Positions 47,590-59,005 of a stretch of DNA of 64,000 nt are shown here, piece by piece. Below the pieces are notes generated by a model, which was not told where the DNA came from, ran no database searches, and saw only the letters and a list, made by a program, of their open reading frames with translations. The translations under genes were made by a program, and so were the position numbers. The number at the start of each line of letters is the position of its first letter. Positions within the stretch are counted from its first letter, which is position 1. Source of the DNA: Megachile rotundata. Lineage: Eukaryota > Arthropoda > Insecta > Hymenoptera > Megachilidae. Location of the stretch: positions 9,913,501 through 9,977,500 of the forward strand of contig NC_134989.1 of the NCBI RefSeq assembly GCF_050947335.1, in the 5' to 3' direction.

Positions 47590-47870
47590 CAGATCTTTTA
47601 ATTTTTAAATTTTCATTCCCTAAACCCCGAATTCCTCAGACCGTCAATTCCCTAGATCTCGAATCCCTTAGACCTGCAATTCCCTAGATCCCGAGTTCCT
47701 CACATAGCCAATTCCCTAGGTACCCAATTTACTAGATCCCCAAATTTCAAACTTCTCAACTTCCCAACTATCCTAATTCAAGTCTAAAATCCTCAAATTT
47801 TGAATCCTTCACATTTCAAATTTTTCAAATTTCCAAATTTCCCTAGAACGTAAATTTCCACAATCTCAAA
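47590..47870 (-). repeat. Degenerate C-rich minisatellite (CCCTAGATCCCGAATTCCTCA)
   Basis: The 32-bp-type words AATTCCCTAGATC and CGAATTCCTCAGAC appear in the first 150 bases, then decay. Same subfamily as 48585-49300, same orientation. Confidence 0.8.
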
Positions 47871-48537
47871 TTGCACAGCCATTCACTGCAACTCAAAAAG
47901 AGATCTCGCGATGCATTCAATTCCAACAACAATGTAACAAAGCCACCAAATTGCCCTGCCACACGTACCCTTTCAACTGCAACACATGTGTACGTCTAAC
48001 TGCAAATAAGTTACATTGTGGAACGTGGAAAAAAAAGAACAAAAGAAAACAAAAATAAAAAGAAATAAAAGAGATTTCGTTTGAAATCCCGCGATCGTCG
48101 ACAGTTCAATCACACGGCTTGAAGGGATGATCCAGAGATGTGGTTTCTCCCGAAATAATCGTCCAACGTTCTGCTCGGACACCGCCGTTAATTTCGACCG
48201 GTTACCACGAAGACAACATTTCGGCTCGCTTTTTTTCGAGGCCGGTCGCAGACCGCATCGACATAATTTTCATGCGGTTTCGTGTTAACCTTCGTGGTAG
48301 GTCCTTTTCCGGTGGAGTCTAAACCAGCAGATTCAATTTTACTGCTTCGTGACTGGCCGATACTACTGCAGTCCGCTTCTCGACCTGCTGAACGATCTCT
48401 TTCGAGTTTCTAGGAATCGAAGACTTCGGTGAGACGGTAACGCAATCGATTCGACTCGATTGTGGACGGGTTTTTGGTTATTGGTGTGTTGGTTATTGAT
48501 GTTAAATTGTTCATGGTTCAGTATTTGGGATTATGGG
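47871..48537. other. Unique CpG-containing block
   Basis: 48080-48450 is CpG-rich unique DNA; short frames only. No supported feature. Confidence 0.35.
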
Positions 48538-48582
48538 ACATGGAGATTTTGGGGATTTTGGGGATTTTGGGGATTTTGGGGT
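48538..48582 (+). repeat. (GGGGATTTT)n, 5 G-runs
   Basis: Five GGGG runs separated by ATTTT give a canonical G-quadruplex motif on +. The C-rich array begins within a few bases of its end. Confidence 0.9.
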
Positions 48583-48584
48583 AT

Positions 48585-49300
48585 TACAACTCCTCAGACT
48601 ACCAATTCCCTAAATCGCAAATTCCCTAGATCCCGAATTCCTCATACTACCAATTCCCTAGATCCTGAAGTCCTCAGAGCACCAATTCCCTAAATCCCGA
48701 ATTCCTCAGACCACCAATTCCCTAAATCCCGAATTCCTCATATTAGCAATTCCCTAAATCCCGAATTCCTCATATCAGCAATTCCCTAGATGACGAATTC
48801 CTCATACTACCAATTCCCTAGATCCTGAAGTCCTCAGCGCACCAATTCCCTAAATCCCGAATTACTCAGACCACCAATTCCCTAAATCCCGAATTCCTCA
48901 TATCAGCAATTCCCTAAATCCCGAATTCCTCAGACCACCAATTCCCTAGATGACGAATTCCTCAGACCACCAATTCCCTAGATCCTGAATTCCTTAGACC
49001 ACCAATTCTCTAAATCCCAAATTCCCTGGATCCCAAATTCCTTAGATCCCGAATTCCTCAGTCCACCAATTCCCTAGATCCCGAATAATTCCTGAGAGCA
49101 CCAATTCCCTAGATCCCGAATTCCTTAGACCACCAATTCTCTAAATCCCAAATTCCCTGGATCCCAAATTCCTTAAATCCCGAATTCCTCACACCACCAA
49201 TTCCCTAGATCCCGAATTTCTCAGCCCACCAATTCCCTAAGCTCCGAATTCCTCAGACCACCAATTCCCTAAATTCCGAATTCCTCAGAACACCAATTAT
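48585..49300 (-). repeat. 32-bp C-rich minisatellite (CCAATTCCCTAAATCCCGAATTCCTCAGA), about 22 copies
   Basis: Units of 32 bp join AATTCCCTAAATCCCG and AATTCCTCAGACCACC halves (16 + 16). Variants CATATCAGC and GATCCTGAAGTCCTCAG recur in order (for example 48655 and 48820), showing higher-order duplication. EcoRI-type GAATTC words recur through it. Confidence 0.95.
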
Positions 49301-49557
49301 TACAAAATTATTTTTATATCCACTTCAAAAGAAGAAATAATTAATAATAATTGACGGGATACCTTCATTACAATTTCCGAGTAAGTAGCTTGATTACGAT
49401 CGAAGCCAATTAACCAAAGTTACAAGCATCCTTTTGCAACCGTCCTCATTAATTTAAAACAATTAAAAGTAGTTTGCAGCTTTTGCCGCGTTCGAGCTCT
49501 GTACAGTTCACGGGATTCATTAATCAAACTAATTTCTCCGTTTTTATTCTTTCACAG
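49301..49557 (+). other. Unique flank and putative 3' splice region of the exon
   Basis: Unique sequence ending in CTCCGTTTTTATTCTTTCACAG (49536-49557), a strong polypyrimidine tract plus CAG. A TTAATCAAACTAAT branch-point-like stretch lies about 25-35 bases upstream. Confidence 0.4.
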
Positions 49558-49706
49558 GTAAGTCCGACTTGCGTGCGCAGCTCAAAGCTCTCCTGGGACG
49601 ACGATTATTGGATTTCGAATCAATTAAAAATTGCCATGACAAATGGACGAACGATCTGTTCAATCGGAAACGGAAGCTTGATGAGGCCTCGTTACGTCGC
49701 GGAAAA
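49558..49706 (+). CDS. Putative internal coding exon, unidentified protein, probably nuclear
   Basis: Best coding candidate in the window. It is preceded by a long pyrimidine tract with CAG (to 49557) and followed by GTGAGT at 49707. In the preferred frame it takes two bases to finish a split codon, then 49 whole codons, ending exactly on a codon boundary. The peptide begins KSDLRAQLKALLGRRLLDFE and ends FNRKRKLDEASLRRGK; it is charged, probably helical, and RKRK suggests a nuclear localisation signal. I do not recognise the family. A second frame (VSPTCVRSSKLSWDDDYW...) is also open through the exon and the third has stops, so the frame is not certain. It stands alone between two minisatellite arrays, as expected of a small exon in a gene with huge introns. 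No partner exon is certain; 57150-57238 has a compatible phase. Confidence 0.45.
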
Positions 49707-49844
49707 GTGAGTTATCATTTGTCTTTTGTATTCGTCCGTACCTTTTTTTTTTCTCTTTGGTTCGCTTTCCATTTGACAAACTGACGAACATTGATTTTCT
49801 GCGTGATGTGATGTGCGTGTTCTGTGTAAGGTTTTTTTTTTAGA
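49707..49844 (+). other. Putative 5' splice site and intron start
   Basis: GTGAGTTATC follows the exon directly. The next 130 bases are T-rich with a poly-T run near 49750 and 49835, then the G-rich array begins. Confidence 0.4.
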
Positions 49845-50890
49845 AATTTGGGGAGGTAGAGATTTGGAGATATAGCAATTTGAGGATATAGGGATTTGGG
49901 CGTGTAGGAATCTGGAGATGTGGGGATCTGAGCAAATAGGGATTTGGGGATGCAGAGATTTAGAAACCTGGGTATTTGGAAATTTAGTAATTTGGGATTG
50001 GAGGGATTTGGGGACGTAGGGATTTGGGAACGTAGGGATTTGGGGATATAGCAATTTGGGGATTGAGGGATTTAGGGACGTAGGGATTTGGGGACGCAGA
50101 GATTTAGAAACCTGGGTATTTGGAAATTTAGTAATTTGGGATTGGAGGGATTTGGGGATATAGCAATTTGGGGATTGAGGGACTTGGGGACGTAGGGATT
50201 TGGAGACATTGCAATTTGGAGATGGAGGAATTTGGGGATGTAGGGATTTAGGTGTATAGCAATTTAGGGATGTAGAGATTTGGAGATATAGCACTTTGGG
50301 GATGTACAGATTTGGGTACTTGGGAATTTGGAAATTTAGCAATTTGCTGATACTGGGATTTGAGAACGCAGGATCTGGGGACGTAGAGATTTAGGGGATA
50401 TAGAGATTTGAGGAATGTAGGGATTTAAGGATAAAGGAGTTCCACGATTTAGGAATTTAGGAATTTAGTAATTTGGGGGTGTAGAGATTTGATCATGTGA
50501 GGATTTGAAGACGTAGTAATTTGAGGAGTTGGGTATTTAAGAACTTTTAGCTATTTAGGGGTCTACAGATTTGAAGATGTAGAGATTTGATCATATAGAG
50601 ATTTGGGAATTTAGTGATTTGTGGGTTTAGAGATTGAGAGATGTGGGCATGTAGGAACTTAGGAACCTAGGAATTTGGTTATGTTGCAGTTTGGATGTCT
50701 AGAAATTTGGGTATGTAGCAATTTGAGGATGTAACAATGTGGACATGTAGGGATTTGGACATATAGCAATTTGGGAACATAGATATTTGGAACTTCTTCT
50801 CTTATGTTGTCCATAGATTTGAGGCTGAAGCAATTTGAAGATGTAGAGATTTGTGACATGTAGAGACTTAAGTTTGTAGGAAATTTGAAG
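49845..50890 (+). repeat. G-rich minisatellite (GGGATTTGGGGAYGTA), 16-bp register
   Basis: Units such as GTAGGGATTTGGGGACGTAG and TATAGCAATTTGGGGATT. A block beginning GCAGAGATTTAGAAACC occurs at 49952 and 50096, 144 bp (9 x 16) apart. 50340-50890 decays progressively. A 216-codon minus frame (49692-50342, rich in P, S, K and I) is produced by the repeat. Confidence 0.93.
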
Positions 50891-53644
50891 GTTTCTAAAA
50901 AGAAATTGACTCTTCCAGTCTACTACAGATCTACTACAGGCAAATTTCAGAAACATAACAACTCTATTACCTATCCACCTACTATCAAGGCTACTAACAC
51001 CACTCACTGACGTAGAGTAGATGCTCCATGTAGAGTAACTAATGTAGATGCTCCATGTGGAGTAACTAATGTATATGCTCCTCAACAATCAACCTTCATT
51101 CATAAAATGCTCAACTTTCACTATCAACCAGTTGAACCATAAACAAAACTCACAGTATATCGATTAAAAAATATTAGTAAACCCTCATTCGCAATGAATC
51201 CTAACATTTTCGACGAGAAGGTTCCACACAGCCTACGCTCGCTATTATTACAAGCGTCTTCAAGCCTCGAAAGCACATCGCGAGAGCTGATGCACACGCA
51301 ACAATAGCACCGAGTTCTCTCGAAACAGTTCTCTTCAGCTCGTACAGGTAGAAACGCTTCAGCATTAAGCTCTCTCTCTTTCTCTCCGAGTGGAATCTCA
51401 AGAAAGAGCGACGCGTTTGCAGCAGGAAAGAAGGAGCTGGTATTTAGAGAAGCGAATAGAAGGTCGGGTCACGACGAGTACGAGGATTAAGCAAACAACG
51501 GAGTATCTCGAGTTCGAAGACGGCTTCACTCATCATCATTAACACCGCATAATACGTTCGCGAAACAACCGTGTCTACCCTTTTTTTTTTTGCTCCTCTT
51601 CTTCTTCGCGACTCGGTACGCTTGCGTGCCGTTGTTTCTCCCCCTTTGCGTTCGTTTTTCTCTTGTTCTCTTCGGGATCCCTTTTCGTAGGAACTCGCGT
51701 CGAGCCGCAGAAACAATGTGTACCTTCGCTCTTGACACCGTTCTGAACCAGAAGAATCCACGTTGCGGATCGCTTTTTGAAACGCCTTTTTTTAATCGCA
51801 CTGGTTACTGAGGCTTTGGAGCGTTTCAATTAATCTGTGGGGTGAATTTGAAAAACACAATAAAATTTTATAATGAGACTGAAAGACAGTTCTGTCCCTT
51901 CAGGATATTTTTAAAAAATTATTATTTGTTTGTATGATGTTATTACACAAAATGAACTTGCAACAAAATATTAAAATTGTATTATTCTATAGATTTTATT
52001 TTTAAATTATTTTTCATAAAATGTATGACCTATATGAAATAATATTTTGTATAAACATATATGAGCATCAACCTGTTCAAGATGTATTTGAAATTTTATA
52101 GTTGACAAGAAATTTATTTTCAATCCAATAAATTTTCTAGCAAAATAAATATTATGATCCTCTCATCCTTCTCATATAACAACTAATAAAATGTCTAAAT
52201 ATTAATAAAACTAATAGATATAAAAATCGCCAATATTTCCTCGGGAAATGACAGTAAAAATAAAACGCTGAAGGTTAGTATATAACATAATATCTAATAT
52301 TACATCTACCAAGCGGAAAAGTCGCGAGTTACGTGCCGATTCTGCAACGGCAATATCGAATCCGTTTTCGTAGCGTCTCGCAATAAATCGAGACAGCACC
52401 AGTAAAAGAACGTTGCAAGACGATTTTTCTTATCCGTGACCTATTTCTCTTTCTGTTCCTGTTTTTCCTTCCCGTTGCCCGACACTGCAGTCTTCGCACA
52501 CCTCTGCTGGGTAAATAGAAATCAGACGACGCAGCCACCGCACAAACGCATCCTGATGACTGATTTCATCTTTTTTCTGATGGCAACTCGAACGAGTCTT
52601 CATTCAATTTTAACAGATTGTGGATATTGTTGGAGATGAACGAATGAATTGTGCGTATTTAATATTCTGATCAAGTATTTTTTATAGTTGTAGAGAGACA
52701 GAGTTATGTGTTTTGTTATACAGAATACGATATAGGAGATATAGATTCATCAGATATTGTCTACCTTTATAGAGAGACAGAGTTAACTATTGCAAAGAAC
52801 ACCTGCTATAAACTGGAATATCAATTACAAAAAAAAATCCTAAATTCTGAGAAATGATAGAAATTGCCAAATTCTTTTTTGTATGAACAAAACGGGGTTT
52901 TTAAACCATCCAGGGTTGCACAGAGTCAAAGAATTTAATTTGCCAGACAGAGAATTTTTACATCAATCACGATGCATGAAAGAACGCCAGTTGAATGGAG
53001 GCAAATGAAAGTTTTCAGCTTCCAACCGGAATATTCTTGGTATCCTATAAAAACAAGAACCGAACGGACCACAGCTGAACGATCTGACAGCTCGATACGC
53101 AGATATCGACAAAAAAATTCCAATCATCCGTTTATCGATAAGCAAACGCACAGCAACAGACATTTCAGATGCTATACAATCCGAATCTCATCCAAACCTA
53201 GCATAGAAACACTCCAAGTGTACATAGACATGTAGTACATGTATCTATAGGTACGTTTAAAGTATCCGGAAGCTTTTCGAACGTCCGGTGTAATATTTCT
53301 TACGATGAACGTTATTTAAAACTCGCAAAAAAGTTGAACACACTAGATTGCTATTGGGCGATCCATCATCCTGCGGTGCCAAGCATCCAGCAAAATAATA
53401 TTCAAGCTTATACGCGAAGAATAAGTTTACAAAAGCGGGAATGCGCATCTAGGTATGCGTTTGATTGAAACGTGCCTCAAAATGATGGATCAATGAACTT
53501 GGCAAATTTTATGGTCAGATATATTTTTTAGTGCGGTTGATAGATTTAGAGTCGTAGAGATGCAGACTTTAAAGAAAGTTTACCTTCAAGTGTAGTTACA
53601 AATTTGTTAACTTTTATGACTTTCAAAGTTGCAAATTTTTAGGT
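50891..53644. other. Unique block with small local repeats
   Basis: 51013-51082 has three 30-bp copies of GTAGATGCTCCATGTRGAGTA. 51200-51830 is CpG-rich with CTCTCTCTCTTTCTCTC and mutually overlapping frames. 52690-52800 repeats AGAGAGACAGAGTTA twice. 52430-52490 has a long pyrimidine tract ending CACTGCAG, but the sequence after it shows no convincing exon. 52960-53460 is CpG-containing. No gene recognised. Confidence 0.4.
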
Positions 53645-53849
53645 CTAGAAATTTAAATCCCCAAATCCCTATATCTTCAAATCCCTGTATCCCTAAATCT
53701 CTATGTCCTTAAATCCCTATGCCTCCAAATCCCTATATGCCCAAAACCAAAATCCCTAAATCTAATAATCCCCAAAACCAAAATACCCAAATCTAATAAT
53801 CCTCTAATCAAAAAATTCCCAAATCCCTATATTTCCAAATCTAAATATT
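53645..53849 (-). repeat. C-rich 8/16-bp minisatellite remnant (AAATCCCTATATC)
   Basis: CCCTATATCTTCAAATCCC and CTAATAATCCCCAAAAC words in tandem, running directly into the second 15-bp array. Confidence 0.8.
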
Positions 53850-55902
53850 AATTCCACACGTGGTATTCTACGCTTAGTAATTCCACGCGTGGTAATTCCA
53901 CGCATAGTATTTCCACACGTAGTAATTCCACGCATGGCAATTCAACGAGTGGTAACTCGGCGCGCAGTAATTCGACGCGTGGTAATTCGATGCGTGATAA
54001 TTCCACGCGTTGTAATTCCACGTATGGTAATTCGACGCGTGGTAATTCGACGCGTAGTAATTCCACGCGTGGGAATTCGATGCGTGGTAATTCCACGCGT
54101 GGTAATTCGACGCGTAGTAATTCCACGCGTGGTAATTCGATGCGTGGTAATTTGACGCGTGGTAATACGACGCGTAGTAATTCCACGCGTAGTACTTTCA
54201 CGCGTGGCAATTCGATGCGTGATAATTCCAAGCGTAGTAATTCGACGAGCGGTAATTCAGTGCGTGGTAATTCGATACGTGGTAATTCGACGCGTGGTAA
54301 TTCGACGCGTAGTAATTCCACGCGTGGTAATTTGACGCGTAGTAATTCCACGCGTGGTAATTCGACGCGTAGTAATTCGACGCGTGGTAATTCGGTGCAT
54401 GGTAATTCGACGCGTGGTAATTCAATGCGTGGTAATTCGACGCGTAGTAATTCGACGCGTAGTAATTCGACGCGCGGTAATTTAATGCGTGGTAATTTGG
54501 TGCGTGGTAATTCGATGCGTGGTAATTCGATACGTGGTAATTCGACGCGTGGTAATTTCACGCGTGGTAATTTCACGCGTGGTAATTCGACGCGTAGTAA
54601 TTCCACGCGTGGTAATTCGACGCGTAGTAATTCCACGCGTGGTAATTCGACGCGTAGTAATTCGACGCGTGGTAATTCAATGCGTGGTAATTCGACGCGT
54701 AGTAATTCGACGCGTAGTAATTCGACGCGCGGTAATTTAATGCGTGGTAATTTGGTGCGTGGTAATTCGACGCGTGGTAATTCGATGCGTGGTAATTCCA
54801 CGCGTGGTAATTCGACGCGTAGTAATTCCACGCGTGGTAATTTGACGCGTGGTAATACGACGCGTAGTAATTCCACGCGTAGTACTTTCACGCGTGGCAA
54901 TTCGATGCGTGATAATTCCAAGCGTAGTAATTCGACGAGCGGTAATTCAGTGCGTGGTAATTCGATACGTGGTAATTCGACGCGTGGTAATTCGACGCGT
55001 AGTAATTCCACGCGTGGTAATTTGACGCGTAGTAATTCCACGCGTGGTAATTCGACGCGTAGTAATTCGACGCGTGGTAATTCGGTGCATGGTAATTCGA
55101 CGCGTGGTAATTCAATGCGTGGTAATTCGACGCGTAGTAATTCGACGCGTAGTAATTCGACGCGCGGTAATTTAATGCGTGGTAATTTGGTGCGTGGTAA
55201 TTCGATGCGTGGTAATTCGATACGTGGTAATTCGACGCGTGGTAATTTCACGCGTGGTAATTTAACGCGTGGTAATTCGACGCGTAGTAATTCCACGCGT
55301 GGTAATTCGACGCGTAGTAATTCCACGCGTGGTAATTCGACGCGTAGTAATTCGACGCGTGGTAATTCAATGCGTGGTAATTCGACGCGTAGTAATTCGA
55401 CGCGTAGTAATTCGACGCGCGGTAATTTAATGCGTGGTAATTTGGTGCGTGGTAATTCGACGCGTGGTAATTCGATGCGTGGTAATTCGACGTGTGGTAA
55501 TTCGACGCGTGGTAATTCGACGCGTAGTAATTCGACGCGTAGTAATTCGACGCGCGGTAATTTAATGCGTGGTAATTTGGTGCGTGGTAATTCGACGCGT
55601 GGTAATTCGACGCGTGGTAATTCGATGCGTGGTAATTCGACGTGTGGTAATTCGACGCGTGGTAATTCGACGCGTAGTAATTCCACACGTGGTAATTCGA
55701 TGCGTGGTAATTCGACGCGTGGTAATTCGACGCGTAGTAATTCCATGCGTAATAGTTCCGCACGTGGTAATTCGACGCGCAGTAATTCAATGCGTGGTAA
55801 TTCGCCACGCGGTAATTCAACGCGTGATAATTCGACGCGTGGTAATTCGATACGTAGTAATTCGACGCGCGGTAATTCAATGCGTAATAATTCGATGCGT
55901 GA
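53850..55902 (+). repeat. CpG-rich 15-bp minisatellite, array 2, about 137 copies
   Basis: Same unit and same orientation as 45425-46527. It begins with the same edge (CTACGCTTAGTAATTCCACG) and both arrays end in GCGTGAAAA. A 690-bp segment (46 units) is duplicated: 54136-54800 matches 54826-55490 with one mismatch seen by eye. Distinctive variants mark it: CAAGCGTAG, CGACGAGCG and AGTACTTTCACGCG. Smaller duplications follow at 55500-55680. Open frames of 651 (+) and 632 (-) codons exist simultaneously, which rules out ORF length as coding evidence. Confidence 0.97.
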
Positions 55903-56814
55903 AAAATCCCCAAATCCAAAAATGCCTCAATCTGAATATCCCTAAAAGTCTTTAAATTAGATATTTAAAACTTTCGAGACACGATATTAATCAGCATAAT
56001 TAATCAACACCCCACAATACGCAAGGCGGCACGAACGAATTTCAACGACAAGCGTTAACAGCGCACGTATTCCCATAGCGAATGTTTCTGGCGGGCTGAA
56101 AAAAGCCGGCAGAAAAACAGACGTTGACTGAGGGATGGTTGACGGTGGGTGTCGTACAAAAAGGAATCCAATCTCCTGCGTGGAGATGGGCAAACGAACG
56201 ACAAGATGGAACAGTGTGGCCGTGTAACGCGTGTGAAAACAGCCTTCCACTGGTTGGTTTCGATGGATAAACATCGATCAGAGTGCGAGGAGGATGGTGT
56301 GGAGTCGCGCGGATCAACGCGCGGATTGGCAGGCTAGCAGGAAGAGGAACGCGAAGGATCAGGCAGGCCGAAAGGACGAAGAAGGAGGTGGTGGTTCGCG
56401 TATAAGCAAGCAAGTGAGTTGGCAAGTTCGTCGAGGCTCTCAGAAGCCGGTCTGTTTGTCTTCCTCGTGGTCCCGAAGAGCTGTTTGCATTGGCTCCGCA
56501 CCTCGGTGACTGAGTGAAATGATTTCGTCGAGGCGAGCCTCGAGTGCACTCTCCTCGACGAGCTGCCGAGTGTTGCTCCACGTTCGATGCGCCTAACCCA
56601 GGGAAATGACTTTCGGTTTCGACACCTCGAGTTTCGTTATCGTGGCTTTTCCTGATAGTCGATACCGAACGACTTTCAACCTTCGTCAATCGACGAATTC
56701 TAGCTTGAGTGGAGTGAAGGGGAGTGGATTAGAGGCGACTGTTAGGGTATCTTCTTTGTTCGAATTTAGTATGCAATATCGCTAGCTATACATTTTAGTG
56801 TGTTGTTTGAAATG
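55903..56814. other. GC- and CpG-rich unique block, possible promoter or 5' exon
   Basis: 56030-56740 is the longest GC-rich unique stretch in the window. It is purine-rich on + with repeated short words (GGAAGAGG, AAGCAAGCAAGTGAGT). GTGAGT at 56410 could be a donor. Frames are open on both strands, the longest 215 codons on - (56042-56689), rich in R, S, T, P and H with no known domain. A long frame in such DNA is expected by chance, so I keep it as a candidate 5' region only. Confidence 0.3.
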
Positions 56815-57015
56815 TTTAAATCACCAAATTCTCAAATGTTGAAAACCCCAAGTGTATAAATCCTCGAAAACTGAAAATTGCCAAATCCTCAAATACTTGA
56901 ATCCATATCCCTAGCTCCCAAATCCTTAATTGCCTAATCTCTATATCACAAAATATCTAAATTTGTAAATACTAAAAATCCTCAAATCCCTCAATCCCCA
57001 AATCCATTAACCACA
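56815..57015 (-). repeat. C-rich minisatellite remnant (CAAATCCTCAAATAC)
   Basis: CCTCAAATCCCTCAATCCCC-like words, degenerate, C-rich on +. Confidence 0.65.
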
Positions 57016-57149
57016 AAGAATCCTCATTCTGCTAACAAATTGCATAATCGTAAATATCAAATTGGAACGCAAAGCCAGTAACAAGTACCGAGCATTTAAA
57101 GTTTCGTCGAATCTCCCATTTCATAGCTTATCATTAATTTCCCTCGCAG
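57016..57149. other. Unique flank
   Basis: Ends in TTAATTTCCCTCGCAG, an acceptor-like sequence of moderate quality. Confidence 0.3.
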
Positions 57150-57238
57150 CCATTATCACGATCGTTTTCCATGTCTTCGCATCGTTACACTTCCGACTGT
57201 TCGCTCTGTGATCTTCGTTCTCAGCCAGCGAAACCGCC
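57150..57238 (+). CDS. Exon-like window, plus strand (tentative)
   Basis: Bounded by CCCTCGCAG (to 57149) and a consensus GTAAGT donor (57239-57244). The frame starting at the first base reads SRSFSMSSHRYTSDCSLCDL, then continues Ser/Pro-rich to PAKP with two bases left over. It contains an ATG at 57171, so it could also be a first coding exon. Phase 0 at its start fits the phase-0 end of the 49558-49706 exon, a 1-in-3 coincidence. A second frame is open too. No family recognised. Confidence 0.22.
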
Positions 57239-58624
57239 GTAAGTAATTTTCGCGTGAAATCGTCGGGACTCTAATTTCACTCGTTCGGTTATTTCATTTA
57301 TCTTGAAATTGCTGCACGGAATTCCATGAAATCGGCACGGAAACCCTTAAAACGTTTACCGAATGTTCTTGCACCTACGTCTCGAGAACTCTGACAGCTA
57401 TTAATTTTCGGAGAAGCTGTTAATTTTCAACATCCACGCGTACACACCGTCGTGGTATTTCCTAGTGTGCTTTTCTTTCAACCTTCACACCCACGTTCCG
57501 ATACCTACGTATACCTTTGGCTAAATGGAGAGCTTCTTGAACCAGTTACTTCCTTTCTTCGCGATCAAAGATGATCGATTGGAAATTTCAAATGTTATTT
57601 CATAACTTCTTATAATTTGCGATTACGGTTTAATGGTACTAGGTTTAATTCTATTCATTTTATTTAACATTTAGCTAAGTCATGAAGTGACTTGATATGA
57701 CATCACATTTTTTTAGGACTTAAACTACTTAATTTATATTTGATTACCATGGTCTTTTATGATTAGTGTAATTCTTTCTGAGATTCTATAATATTTTTTG
57801 TTCTAATATTGTTACAGTAGGTTATTAATAATTATTCACGTTCAGCTAAATGGGAAGCTAAATGGCTCCTCCACAATATAATCTTATTTCTTGAAGTCTT
57901 ACATTGTTAAACATGACTTATAACATTGTTATGAACATCTAATTTATTTGTACAATATTACAGTTCAATCTTTATAATTTTCTCTCAGATAACATTATAG
58001 TAAGTGTCTATGAACATCCACCTAAATAAAATTCATCTTCAACGCATATTTTTGAAAATCTTAATTCTCCAATACCTTGTATGGTCCTCACCGTATTAAA
58101 TCTTCAAAGATAAGTGAAATCCGTCACATTTTGGCCGAACACCAGGAGAAAGTCTGAAACCGTGATAATTGGTCGATGATTGTATCCTGAGACAGGATAC
58201 TGGTCTCCCGGCGACGTTACTTTATCCCCTGGTTTCACTTAACCGGTTTAGGCCCATTGAACGGTTGCGAATAGCGACGAGTTAGCTTGATCGCAACTCG
58301 TTGACGCAGGAAATCCGTTTATCCGTGCTAAGCCGATACTCCTTTAGAAAATACGAGCAGCTGTCTTGAAGTCAGCCCAGTTACGGTGACGATTCACTCC
58401 ATGAAATCCTGTTACCACGCGTAATTCACCCGTTTTATTCATTATTCCACGCTACTGATCCAATGTGTCTCTGTTACACTCCCTCGCCAGATTTTACCTT
58501 GCAATTTTAAGTTGGACCGTGTTCCTACAATTTGTGATGGAATTATTTGTTCATTTGTCGAAGGTAATTTTTATGGGGATGTTTCGTATTCGTGATAGTT
58601 TATATTATGAGTGAACTTATTATG
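57239..58624. other. Unique block
   Basis: CpG-containing to 57520, AT-rich 57570-58080, CpG-containing 58090-58500. No gene or RNA signal. Confidence 0.35.
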
Positions 58625-59005
58625 ACATTGTGACAATTATGTCATAATATATGAACTACACATATGAACTTATACACATATATGAACTTATACATGTATG
58701 AACTTATACATATATGAACTTACACATATATGAACTTACACATGTATGAACTTATACACATATATGAACTTACACATATATGAACTTACACATATATGAA
58801 CTTATACACATATATGAATTTATACACATATATGAACTTATACACATATATGAACTTATACACATATTATGAACTTACACATATATGAACTTATACATAT
58901 ATGAACTTACACACATATTATGAACTTACACATATATGAACTTACACATATATCAATTTATACACATATATGAACTTATACACATATTTAACTTACACAT
59001 AATCA
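58625..59005 (+). repeat. CATATATGAACTTATACA minisatellite, about 18 copies of 16-24 bp
   Basis: ACACATATATGAACTTATAC and shorter ACATATATGAACTT units in irregular order; CATATATG is palindromic. Confidence 0.92.

Noticed and set aside
52430..52520. 3' splice site with a strong pyrimidine tract ending CTGCAG
   Set aside because: The sequence after it gives no convincing coding exon, and the nearest donor-like GTAAAT would leave an exon of about 20 bases.
53848..55945. Protein genes of 632 (-) and 651 (+) codons
   Set aside because: They are frames of the 15-bp repeat, open on both strands together, made of one five-residue unit and bounded by the array, with no promoter or splice context.
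56042..56689. 215-codon gene (-)
   Set aside because: The DNA is GC-rich and poor in stops in several frames on both strands; the peptide has no recognisable domain. Kept only as a possible 5' region.
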